Assembly: GCA_963805295.1 (NCBI GenBank)
Contig: CAWDTW010000019.1
Location: 1-64,000, forward strand
Source of the DNA: Roseiarcus sp963805295
GTDB lineage: Bacteria > Pseudomonadota > Alphaproteobacteria > Rhizobiales > Beijerinckiaceae
Direction of reading: 5' to 3'
DNA: 64,000 nucleotides
Position 1 is the stretch's first letter, and each line of letters opens with the position of its first letter. Position numbers and translations under genes: made by a program. Below the pieces are notes generated by a model. It searched no databases. It had not been told where the DNA came from and saw only the letters and a list, made by a program, of their open reading frames with translations. Shown here in pieces: positions 55,384-64,000 of this stretch.

Positions 55384-56610
55384 TCACGCCTTCACGAGGG
55401 GACAGCCGCCCTTGTCCAGCGGACGAAAGGCGTCTTCGGGCTTGATCGTCGCCACGAGCTCGAAATAGTCCCACTCATACTTCAACTCGGCCGTGGTCTT
55501 CGCCCGATAGAGGTACATCGGGTGGAGCTTGCGCCCGTCGACCCGGATGATCCCCTTGCCGAACAGCGGATCGTCGGTCGGGATCGCTTTCATCGCGTCG
55601 ACGAGCTTGATCCCGTCCGCAGCGCTCTTGATCGCGGCCATCGCCTTGATGAGGTGTTCGGTTCCCGCATACATGCCCGCATGCATGTCGTTCGGCATCA
55701 TCTTCTTGGGATGGGCCGCCTGGAAGCGCTTGGCGAAGGCGCGCGTTCCGCCGTTCTCGTCCCAGTAGAAGCCGGTGCACATCAACGCCCTGTCGACGAC
55801 GTCGAGGCCGAGCGCGGGGATGTTGGTCACGTTGAGCGTGAGGCCGACGAGCCGCTGCTTGTCCCCGAGGCCGAATTCATGCGCCTGCTTGAAGCAATTG
55901 TTGGTGTCGCCTCCTCCATTCGCGAAGGCCACGACGTCGGCGCCCGAATTCTGCGCCTGGAGGATGAAGGAGGAAAAGTCGGACGTGTTGATCGGGTGAC
56001 GAACCGACCCGATCACCTCGCCGCCCGCGGCCTGAACCGCGGCGGCGCAATTGGCCTCGAGGTCCTTGCCGAAAGCATAGTCGGCGGTGATGAAGAACCA
56101 CCGCTTGCCGCCCGCTTCGGTCACAGCCCTGCCCAGGCCCGCGCCCCAGGCGTAGGTGTCGTAGGTCCAGTGGACGAAATTGCGCGAGCATTTCGATCCC
56201 GTCAGCGCGGCCGACCCGGCCCCGGAGCCGATGACCGCCTTGTTCTTCTCTTCGGCGACCGCAAGAACCGCCAGCGCGACGGCGGAATTGGGCAGATCCA
56301 TGATGACGTCGACGTTCTCGGTGTCGAACCAGCGGCGCGCGATCGAAGCGCCCACGTCCGGCTTGTTCTGGTGGTCGGCCGATATGATTTCGACCGGCAC
56401 GCCGAGCTTTGCCGAGAAGTCGTCGACGGCGAGTTGCGCCGCGACCACCGAACCGACGCCCTGGTAGTCGGAATAGACGCCCGACATGTCGTTCAATATG
56501 CCGATCTCGAGCGGCTGGGTCGGCTGCGCCAGGCTCGTCCGCGACGCGAGCGCAAGCGCTGCGCCCGCGAGCAGAATTCGCCGCCGGCTCGGCCTCATTT
56601 CGATATCCAT
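55384..56610 (-). CDS. ABC transporter substrate-binding protein, branched-chain amino acid/amide type
   Basis: A 408-residue periplasmic protein with a twin-arginine-like signal (RPSRRRILLAGAALALASRT). Its mature part is of the LivJ/HAAT type: IGILNDMSGVYSDYQGVGSV, VEIISADHQNKPDVGASIAR, WFFITADYAFGKDLEANCAA. A C-terminal region LFGKGIIRVDGRKLHPMYLY follows. The start at 56610 follows GGGAGG. No permease or ATPase genes accompany it, so the ligand and partners are unknown. Confidence 0.88.
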   Translation of the reverse strand: MDIEMRPSRRRILLAGAALALASRTSLAQPTQPLEIGILNDMSGVYSDYQGVGSVVAAQLAVDDFSAKLGVPVEIISADHQNKPDVGASIARRWFDTENVDVIMDLPNSAVALAVLAVAEEKNKAVIGSGAGSAALTGSKCSRNFVHWTYDTYAWGAGLGRAVTEAGGKRWFFITADYAFGKDLEANCAAAVQAAGGEVIGSVRHPINTSDFSSFILQAQNSGADVVAFANGGGDTNNCFKQAHEFGLGDKQRLVGLTLNVTNIPALGLDVVDRALMCTGFYWDENGGTRAFAKRFQAAHPKKMMPNDMHAGMYAGTEHLIKAMAAIKSAADGIKLVDAMKAIPTDDPLFGKGIIRVDGRKLHPMYLYRAKTTAELKYEWDYFELVATIKPEDAFRPLDKGGCPLVKA

Positions 56611-56718
56611 CCGTTCCTCCCGGTGAGCGCTCTTGCCCGCGCGCGCCGCCTTACTTCCGGTTGATTGTGGAGCAAGCCTTCGCGGGAGACAACTGCGGCG
56701 CCCGGCGGCGGCGCCCAA

Positions 56719-56751
56719 AACGAAAAAAGCTCCGGCTTTGGGGCCGGAGCT
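56719..56751 (-). terminator. Rho-independent terminator of the rRNA operon
   Basis: Read on the minus strand, AGCTCCGGC, a six-base loop and GCCGGAGCT form a perfect 9-bp stem followed by TTTTTTCGTTTT. It lies just after tRNA-fMet, the last gene of the operon. Confidence 0.92.
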
Positions 56752-56772
56752 CTTGCGTAAACGAGGAAAGTT

Positions 56773-56849
<77 letters not shown>

Positions 56850-56859
56850 ATAGAGGCAG

Positions 56860-56919
56860 AGGCAGTAGGCAGTAGGCAGTAGGGTTTGACTTGTTTCTAC
56901 TGCCTACTGCCTATTGCCT
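56860..56919 (-). repeat. GGCAGTA-repeat hairpin between 5S rRNA and tRNA-fMet
   Basis: Arm 56860-56882 consists of three GGCAGTA units and pairs with 56897-56919 at 22 of 23 positions, around a 14-base loop. The position between two stable RNAs suggests an RNase III-type processing stem. Confidence 0.85.
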
Positions 56920-56950
56920 TGTGAAGAGGAAGTTTATCCGTTCTTTGCAG

Positions 56951-57068
56951 GCCTGGCGGCGACCTACTCTCCCATGTCTTTGAGACAGAGTACCATCGGC
57001 GCTAAGGCGTTTGACGGCCGAGTTCGGGATGGGATCGGGTCTGATCGCCTTGCAAGGGCCACCAGGCC
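56951..57068 (-). rRNA. rrf: 5S ribosomal RNA
   Basis: The minus strand begins GGCCTGGTGGCC and contains the conserved CCCGATCCCATCCCGAACTC, then GCGCCGATGGTACT and GGGAGAGTAGGTCGCCGCC, closing with the complementary 3' end. The length of about 118 nt is normal. Ends are set by the terminal helix and are accurate to a few bases. Confidence 0.95.
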
Positions 57069-57070
57069 GG

Positions 57071-57252
57071 CGAAGGACGGATTCGGAAGACAGAAGACGG
57101 AATTCAGAAGACGGAAGGGGCTTTCCGCCATCCGTCTCTGTCGTCTGTCCTCTGAATGAAGCAAAACTGGATTTCGGAGGCGGACGACGGAGATCAGAGG
57201 ACGGAGACGCTGTCCGTCTTCCGATCCACTGTTCGTCCGTCCTCCGACTCGC
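57071..57252 (-). repeat. Two polypurine hairpins in the 23S-5S spacer
   Basis: The first hairpin pairs the purine arm near 57083-57118 (GGAAGACAGAAGACGG) with the pyrimidine arm near 57130-57157 (CCGTCTCTGTCGTCTGTCCT). The second pairs the arm near 57176-57212 (CGGACGACGGAGATCAGAGG) with 57218-57249 (CCGTCTTCCGATC and CGTCCGTCCTCCG). Pairing is imperfect. The same GGAGGACAGACGACGG vocabulary recurs elsewhere in this operon. Confidence 0.75.
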
Positions 57253-57569
57253 GCCTTGGCGACGAGAGCAATCAAGTCGAACGAGCGATTAGTACCGGTC
57301 AGCTTCACGCGTTGCCGCGCTTTCACATCCGGCCTATCGACGTGGTGGTCTTCCACGGCTCTTCAGGGAGAACTCGTCTCGAGGCTGGTTTCCCGCTTAG
57401 ATGCCTTCAGCGGTTATCCATTCCGTATATAGCTACCCTGCACCGCCGCTGGCGCGACGACAGGTCCACCAGAGATACGTTCACCCCGGTCCTCTCGTAC
57501 TAGGGGCAAATCCTCTCAATTCTCCGACACCCACGGCAGATAGGGACCAAACTGTCTCACGACGTTTTG

Positions 57570-57665
<96 letters not shown>

Positions 57666-57694
57666 ACTCCCGTCGATATGGACTCTTGGGGAGT

Positions 57695-57742
<48 letters not shown>

Positions 57743-57890
57743 ACCCACGCGGGACCACCGGATCACTATGACCGACTTTCGTCTCTGCTCGACTTGTGGG
57801 TCTCGCAGTCAGGCTGGCTTATGCCATTGCACTCGACGACCGATTTCCGACCGGTCTGAGCCAACCATTGCGCGCCTCCGTTACGCTTTG

Positions 57891-57921
<31 letters not shown>

Positions 57922-58068
57922 ATGCGTTGTCCCGGCTCCGGATGACGGAGCGCGGTTAGACATCCATGAAGTCAAGGGTGGTATTTCAAGGGTGGCTCCC
58001 CCGGAGCTGGCGCCCCGGCTTCCCAGCCTACCACCTATCCTACACATGACCACACGAATGCCAACGCA

Positions 58069-58103
<35 letters not shown>

Positions 58104-58173
58104 GACCGCAGGTACCCCGCATCTTCACGGGGACTTCAATTTCACTGAGCTGACGTTGGAGACAGCGGGGAAG

Positions 58174-58267
<94 letters not shown>

Positions 58268-58841
58268 AATTCAAGGCTTGCACCTCTCCTTTTAACCTTC
58301 CGGCACCGGGCAGGCGTCAGACCCTATACGTCATCTTGCGATTTCGCAGAGCCCTGTGTTTTTGTTAAACAGTTGCCACCCCCTGGACTGTGCCCCCCCG
58401 ATGAGCTTGCGCTCGCCGAGGGCCTCCTTATTCCGAAGTTACGGAGGTAAATTGCCGAGTTCCTTCAACGTCATTCTCTCAAGCGCCTCGGTATGCTCTA
58501 CCTGTCCACCTGTGTCGGTTTCGGGTACGGTCGAACGCAGGGGCTATTTCCTGGGACCTCGTCGCCGCCCATCCAATCCAGATAAGGATGAACGACTTAA
58601 GAGATCCGTCACCGCCTGCTGGCTCACGAATATTAACGTGATTCCCATCGACTACGCCTTTCGGCCTCGCCTTAGGGACCGGCTAACCCTGCGAAGATTA
58701 ACTTTACGCAGGAACCCTTGGACTTTCGGCGACACTGTCTTTCACAGTGTTTGTCGTTACTCATGTCAGCATTCGCACTTCCGAAGCCTCCAGGACGCCT
58801 CACGGCTTTCCCTTCGTCGGCCAACGGAACGCTCCGCTACC

Positions 58842-59296
58842 GTGGTCGGAGGACAGAAGACGGACGACGGAACACAGATAACCTCACGAACGAGCCGCCA
58901 AGACTTGCAGCTGCTTGGAGATGATCTGGTATTCGTCGCGCCAATTTCGCCAGGTTTGTTCGTCAATGTATCCCAGATCGAGCGCATAGCGCGCCCAAAC
59001 CCGCATTTCATCCGACGATCCGACCGCCATCCAGACAAAGCGCTTGAATTCCGCTTTGGACTGTTTCTGGCGACCATAGCCTTCAGCAAGATTGGAGCAG
59101 ATGGACTTGCTCGCCCGACGCATCTGATCGCCCAGCGCTCGCTGTTCGATCTTCGGCATCTCCAGGCTCTTGCGGTGGATCTCAAGCGACAGTCGGTACG
59201 CCCGCTGAAAGACCTCCAGGTCCTCAAACGAAACGACCGTCCTGCGTCGCTCTTCCTCCATCTGTCCTCTGTCGTCTGTCTTCTGTCCTCCGCCAC
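58842..59296 (-). other. Intervening sequence in 23S helix 45, with ORF
   Basis: About 455 bp separate the two sides of helix 45 (GTAGCGGAGCGTTCC on one side and GAAGCTCTGGGTGG on the other, minus strand). Its ends form a long stem: 58842-58871 (GTGGTCGGAGGACAGAAGAC and onward) pairs with 59266-59297 almost base for base. The position is a well-known insertion hot spot. It encodes the protein at 58884-59261 in the same direction as the rRNA. Confidence 0.9.
58884..59261 (-). CDS. Four-helix bundle protein encoded in the 23S intervening sequence (S23 family)
   Basis: A 125-residue helical protein: FEDLEVFQRAYRLSLEIHRK, QRALGDQMRRASKSICSNLA, then EGYGRQKQSKAEFKRFVWMA and ARYALDLGYIDEQTWRNWRD. 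This is the four-helix-bundle S23 family found in 23S intervening sequences of diverse bacteria. Members form pentamers; their role is unknown. The ORF is intact, fills the insertion between its stem arms, and runs in the direction of rRNA transcription. How it would be translated from a pre-rRNA fragment is unclear. Confidence 0.9.
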   Translation of the reverse strand: MEEERRRTVVSFEDLEVFQRAYRLSLEIHRKSLEMPKIEQRALGDQMRRASKSICSNLAEGYGRQKQSKAEFKRFVWMAVGSSDEMRVWARYALDLGYIDEQTWRNWRDEYQIISKQLQVLAARS

Positions 59297-59384
59297 CCAG
59301 AGCTTCGGCTCACGGCTTGAGCCCCGTTACATCTTCGGCGCAGAAACCCTTCATTTAGACCAGTGAGCTGTTACGCTTTCTTTA

Positions 59385-59415
<31 letters not shown>

Positions 59416-59812
59416 TTGTTTTGGGATTTCCACATCCTTTCCCACTTAGCCGTGAATTGGGGGCCTTAGCTGTTGGTCTGGGTTGTTTCCCTCTCCACGA
59501 TGGACGTTAGCACCCACCGTGTGGCTCCCGAGCATGACTTCCAGGTATTCGGAGTTTGGTTAGGTTTGGTAGGGTTTTGGCCCCCCTAGCCCATCCAGTG
59601 CTCTACCCCCTGGAGCCTTAAGCTCGAGGCTATACCTAAATATATTTCGCGGAGAACCAGCTATTTCCGAGTTTGGTTGGCCTTTCACCCCTAATCACAA
59701 GTCATCCGAGCCTTTTTCAACAGGCACCGGTTCGGTCCTCCAGTAGGTGTTACCCTACCTTCAACCTGCTCATGACTAGATCACTCGGTTTCGGGTCTAA
59801 AGCATCGAACTG

Positions 59813-59845
<33 letters not shown>

Positions 59846-59912
59846 CCGCCTATCGGCTTAAGCTTGCTCGATACTTTAAGTCGCTGACCCATAATACAAA
59901 AGGTACGCCGTC

Positions 59913-60046
59913 AGCCGCTCGCCGAAGGCGAGCGGCGGTCATCAGTCGACCGTCATCAGTGATCGGAACCCGCGCCCCCGTCGGGGCCCTTTCCGATCAC
60001 CGGTCACCGGCAACCGATCACCGCCGCTCACCTTCGGTGAGCGGCC
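59913..60046 (-). other. Intervening sequence in 23S helix 25
   Basis: Conserved 23S sequence on both sides (GGTACGCCGTCA and CTCCGACTGTTTGTAGG, plus strand) is normally separated by about a dozen bases; here about 135 bases intervene. The insert contains the hairpins GCCGCTCGCC/GGCGAGCGGC and CCGCTCACC/GGTGAGCGG at its two sides and a central GTGATCGG/CCGATCAC stem. It has no ORF. Its sequence differs from the other two insertions. Confidence 0.88.
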
Positions 60047-60111
60047 TCCGACTGTTTGTAGGTATCCGGTTTCAGGAACTGTTTCACTCCCCTCGTCGGG
60101 GTGCTTTTCAC

Positions 60112-60143
<32 letters not shown>

Positions 60144-60356
60144 GCTGAGGAGTACTTAGGCTTGGAGGGTGGTCCCCCCGTCTTCAGGCAGGATTGCACG
60201 TGTCCCGCCCTACTCAAATCTCCGCTCGGCTCTCTCCATACGGGGCTGTCACCCGCTGCGGCCCGGCTTTCCAGCCGGTTCTGGTTGATCCGAGCAAAAG
60301 CATTGGCCTCATCCGCGTTCGCTCGCCACTACTGACGGAGTCTCGTTGATGTCCTT

Positions 60357-60393
<37 letters not shown>

Positions 60394-60427
60394 GCTCTTA
60401 TTCCCCTATTTCATTCAAGGAATAAGT

Positions 60428-60516
60428 CCTTCGTGATCAGATGACCAGAGGACCAGACGATCAGAGGACAGATATCGCTATCCGTCGTCCGTCGGCTGAC
60501 AACTGTCGTCTGGAAG
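60428..60516 (-). other. Intervening sequence in 23S helix 9
   Basis: Between conserved TTCATTCAAGGAATAAG and GTGGGTTTCCCCATTCGG (plus strand) about 85-90 bases replace the short helix-9 loop. Arms such as GACCAGACGATCAGAGGACA and CTGTCGTCTGG pair. This is the place where many rhizobial 23S genes carry an insertion whose removal gives a 5.8S-like 5' fragment. Confidence 0.88.
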
Positions 60517-60649
60517 TGGGTTTCCCCATTCGGAAATTCACGGATCAAAGCCTGTTCGCGGCTCCCCATGACTTATCGCAGCGTACCACGTCCTTCATCG
60601 CCTCTCAGCGCCAAGGCATCCACCAGATACCCTTAAGACACTTGATTGC

Positions 60650-61157
60650 TCTCATCGCCAAAGCGCGGTGCAGAAGTCGACTCAGAACTCTGAGGTCAGA
60701 TAAAGTCTCGCGACTTCCGATTTCTGAATTCCGATCCCCGATTTCCGCCGACCTTCGGCGTTGAAAAGACCAGTTTTGCTTCAAACGCATCCGGGGATCC
60801 GAGCGGTCAGGCTAAGGACCCACGACTGGTTGCTCGAACCGGAAAGCAGAGAACGGAGATCGGAGAACGGATGACTTATCCGTCCTCCGGCGTCCGTCGT
60901 CCGTATTCCGGTTCGACCGAATGCGCTTCCTCTTCACAATGTCAGATATCTCGAAGGCCGGAGACAGACGACGGAGGACAGATCGTCCCCCGCCGGCCTT
61001 CCGGCCTTCCTTGCGCCCGGCGCTCAAAGCGCTCGAGGCGAAACTGATAAAAATGCATCGGAAGGAAACGAAAGGCAGTCGGCAGTCGGGGATCATTTCC
61101 CCGGCCTCGCGCGTAAAGCCCCATCCGTCTTCCCTCGTCTGTTCCGCGTCGTCCGGT
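60650..61157 (-). repeat. 23S to tRNA-Ala spacer with polypurine hairpins
   Basis: The spacer holds no gene. Its clearest structure is 60838-60910, where CCGGAAAGCAGAGAACGGAG and onward pairs with the inverse near CCGTCGTCCGTATTCCGG in a stem of about 33 bp with a few mismatches. Further purine-rich units (GACAGACGACGGAGGACAGA at 60964-60983) and CTTCCCTCGTCTGTTCCGCG (61130-61149) follow. Confidence 0.75.
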
Positions 61158-61233
61158 TGGTGGAGCCAGACGGGATCGAACCGACGACCTCATGCTTGCA
61201 AAGCACGCGCTCTCCCAACTGAGCTATGGCCCC
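61158..61233 (-). tRNA. tRNA-Ala (TGC)
   Basis: The minus strand starts GGGGCCATAGCTCAGTTGGG, has anticodon TGC in CTTTGCAAG, TPsiC sequence GGTTCGATCC and an encoded CCA. It lies in the 16S-23S spacer, the usual place. Confidence 0.97.
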
Positions 61234-61240
61234 GTCGGAA

Positions 61241-61297
61241 GACGGAGGACAGACGACGGAGAACAGATGATCCGTTCTCGGTCGTCTGTCCTCCGTC
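61241..61297 (-). repeat. Near-perfect 27-bp hairpin between tRNA-Ile and tRNA-Ala
   Basis: GACGGAGGACAGACGACGGA at 61241 continues into an arm of 27 bases that pairs with 61271-61297 around a 3-base centre, with only a few mismatches. It is the cleanest copy of the operon's GGAGGACAGACGACGG palindrome. Confidence 0.88.
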
Positions 61298-61306
61298 ATC
61301 TGACCC

Positions 61307-61383
61307 TGGTGGGCCTGGGAGGACTTGAACCTCCGACCTCACGCTTATCAAGCGCGCGCTCTAACCAACTGAGCTACAAGCCC
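61307..61383 (-). tRNA. tRNA-Ile (GAT)
   Basis: The minus strand starts GGGCTTGTAGCTCAGTTGGT, has anticodon GAT in TTGATAA, TPsiC sequence GGTTCAAGTCC and an encoded CCA. It lies directly after the 16S gene in the standard order. Confidence 0.97.
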
Positions 61384-61386
61384 TTG

Positions 61387-61461
61387 CCAGAGGACGGAGG
61401 TCGGAGGACAGACGACGAAGGGCGCATTCCGTCCTCTGTCGTCGGTTCTCCGTCGTCCGAA
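61387..61461 (-). repeat. Polypurine hairpin between 16S rRNA and tRNA-Ile
   Basis: The arm near 61387-61415 (AGGACGGAGGTCGGAGGACA then GACGACG) pairs imperfectly with CCGTCCTCTGTCGTCGGTTC and CTCCGTCGTCC near 61428-61460. A further pyrimidine-rich stretch lies at 61570-61605 before the 16S 3' end. Confidence 0.7.
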
Positions 61462-61610
61462 AAGAAAGAGAGACGAAGGCGGCGCGATCCCGCAAAACGC
61501 GGCCTGACTGGCCGCTTGAATTTCCGAACGGACGTCAAAACATGCCGACTTCAACAACCGAAAGGTCCAGCCTTCCGATCTCCGTCCTCTGTTTTCTGAT
61601 GTCCGAATCC

Positions 61611-63099
<1,489 letters not shown>

Positions 63100-63647
63100 T
63101 TCATTGGAGAGCGAATCCCGACTGGTCACTTCCGGCAGGGCCCCGCAAGGGCCCCGCCCTCGTCTTGACGAGTTCCAAACACATCCGCTCCAAAAGACAA
63201 GCGCGCCAGCCCGCCTCGCGGCGGTCCGGCGCGCCACTTCCAAAGCGCGATGAATTCTCGAAACGTGACCGTCAGCGGTCTCTTCAAATGACCCCAACCC
63301 CCCGCAACGCCCGGACCAAGCCCAGCAAAACCAGACGTCAGAGCCCCGCAAGGACCACGCCGCCCACGTCTCTCTTCCTTCCGATGCAATTGTCAAACAG
63401 CGAGGGACCGGACGACGCCGGCTCGCGCCGGAACTCCCGATCCCTTGGGCGCCGCGCCGAACTCCGAGGCGACCCGCCTCACAAAGCCCGATCCGAGCCC
63501 GAATTCCCATCCGCCTCGCTCGCGCGAAGCAGGAACGACCGAAACCCCTCCGCCCCGCCTCTCAGCAGGGAGGAGTGCGCTCGAGTGCTTCCCGAAACCC
63601 GCCGCGCCGAGCGCCTCAACAGGTGCGCCGCGCCGTCGGAGCACGCG
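63100..63647 (-). other. Leader region of the rRNA operon
   Basis: About 550 bp between the promoter and the 16S 5' end, with no credible gene: the open frames are Arg/Pro-rich shadows. It contains the boxA-like element at 63389-63404 and GC-rich inverted repeats (for example GGGCCCCGC around 63138-63160) that could pair in the leader. Confidence 0.6.
63389..63404 (-). promoter_or_regulatory. boxA-like antitermination element in the rRNA leader
   Basis: The minus strand reads GCTGTTTGACAATTG, matching the boxA-type sequence TGCTCTTTGACA typical of rRNA leaders, where the NusB/NusE antitermination complex binds. It lies about 290 bp upstream of 16S. The TTGACA within it could alternatively be a -35 box of a second promoter, but no -10 box stands out. 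Confidence 0.6.
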
Positions 63648-63676
63648 GATATAGGCCCCTGCCGTTTTTCTGTCAA
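63648..63676 (-). promoter_or_regulatory. Consensus sigma-70 promoter of the rRNA operon
   Basis: On the minus strand TTGACA (63676-63671) is followed after exactly 17 bases by TATATC (63653-63648), close to the housekeeping consensus. It overlaps the last codons of the P450 gene and its stop at 63673. Confidence 0.85.
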
Positions 63677-64000
63677 CGTACTTTCACAAAGAAATTTTCC
63701 GCTGTGGGTTTCTTCCCCGAATCGCGCCGTTTCGCATGCATCTTCATGCCGCCGCGTGGGCGCAGCGTCACGCGCTGCTGCGGCATGACCGGCTGTCCCT
63801 CGACGAGTTCGAAGCGGAAGGTCCGGAGGAGATTGGCGAGGATGATGATCGCCTCCTGCATCGCGAACGGCATGCCGATGCACACGCGCGGCCCCGCGCC
63901 GAAGGGAATGTAGGCGAAGCGGGCAATGCGATCGCGCCGCTCCCCCAGAAAACGCGACGGATCGAAGGCGTCCGGATCGTCCCACAGGCCGCGCCGGCGG
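63673..64000 (-). CDS. Cytochrome P450, C-terminal part (runs off the window)
   Basis: About 108 residues of the C-terminus are visible. They include DPDAFDPSRFL and the heme-binding signature PFGAGPRVCIGMPFAMQEA with the Cys that ligates heme iron, followed by TFRFELVEGQPVMPQQRVTL and RPRGGMKM. The final 20 residues are basic. The substrate and P450 subfamily cannot be told from this part. The TGA at 63673 lies within the -35 region of the rRNA promoter. Confidence 0.93.
   Translation of the reverse strand, partial: RRRGLWDDPDAFDPSRFLGERRDRIARFAYIPFGAGPRVCIGMPFAMQEAIIILANLLRTFRFELVEGQPVMPQQRVTLRPRGGMKMHAKRRDSGKKPTAENFFVKVR

Noticed and set aside
58356..59366. A 336-residue plus-strand frame in the 23S gene
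   Set aside because: It is antisense to 23S rRNA and to the S23 ORF and has no protein-like features.
63479..63985. A 168-residue minus-strand frame near the window end
   Set aside because: Arg/Ala-rich shadow of the P450 gene and of the rRNA leader; the P450 heme motif is in another frame.

Overview
The window is about 64 kb of GC-rich DNA from an alphaproteobacterium, most likely order Hyphomicrobiales (Rhizobiales). The inference rests on gene content and order: a SAM-II riboswitch in front of metZ, a MucR/Ros regulator, the infA-maf-yacG block, a long-form dCTP deaminase, a rhizobial-type frc sugar operon, an rRNA operon ordered 16S-Ile-Ala-23S-5S-fMet, and a form I CO dehydrogenase cluster. 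The genus cannot be fixed by eye; the near-complete 16S gene (61612-63099, minus) would settle it.

Layout. 1-6617 (minus): an aerobic CO dehydrogenase cluster in canonical order, coxC-coxM-coxS-coxL-coxD, with the form I CoxL signature. It looks dead or badly sequenced: coxM carries an IS1595-family insertion with a perfect 8-bp target duplication, and coxM, coxS and coxL all contain frame breaks. 6747-13434: a TrmO-like gene, a rhamnan-synthesis F protein, a periplasmic binding protein overlapping a choline-sulfatase-like gene, an EamA transporter and two small unknowns separated by a 21-bp tandem repeat. 13838-18322: an acetolactate-synthase-like TPP enzyme, an AT-richer membrane protein of unknown function with a TTG start, and a second, different IS1595-family element. 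18565-37018: mostly housekeeping genes (an outer-membrane barrel, GST, trxB, LysR, msrP, secE-nusG, dcd, SAM-II/metZ, pgsA-moaD-moaE, upp, mucR, an ABC exporter, psd-pssA, infA-maf-yacG).

37018-46991: a DUF5996 gene, an AT-richer island with one orphan ORF, an acetate uptake/activation pair (satP, acs), an ISAzo13-family element lying against the 3' end of ptrB, and a HAD phosphatase. 47201-55341: a Gfo/Idh/MocA oxidoreductase, a fructose/ribose-type ABC operon (frcB-frcC-frcA) divergent from its ROK regulator with a palindrome between them, then zwf-pgl. Together these would import a sugar and feed it into the Entner-Doudoroff/pentose-phosphate route. 55384-56610 is an orphan amino-acid/amide-type binding protein.

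56719-63676 (minus): a complete rRNA operon from a consensus promoter, itself overlapping the stop codon of a partial P450 gene at the window edge, to a strong terminator. It is unusual in two ways. The 23S gene has insertions at the three known hot spots, helices 9, 25 and 45, and the helix-45 insert encodes a four-helix-bundle (S23) protein. Almost every spacer and two of the insertions are built of related polypurine/polypyrimidine hairpins based on GGAGGACAGACGACGG.

Caution: frame breaks also occur in genes that should be essential or intact (pgsA, acs, ptrB, frcR), some of them one-base changes. Part of the apparent pseudogenisation may therefore be sequencing or assembly error.
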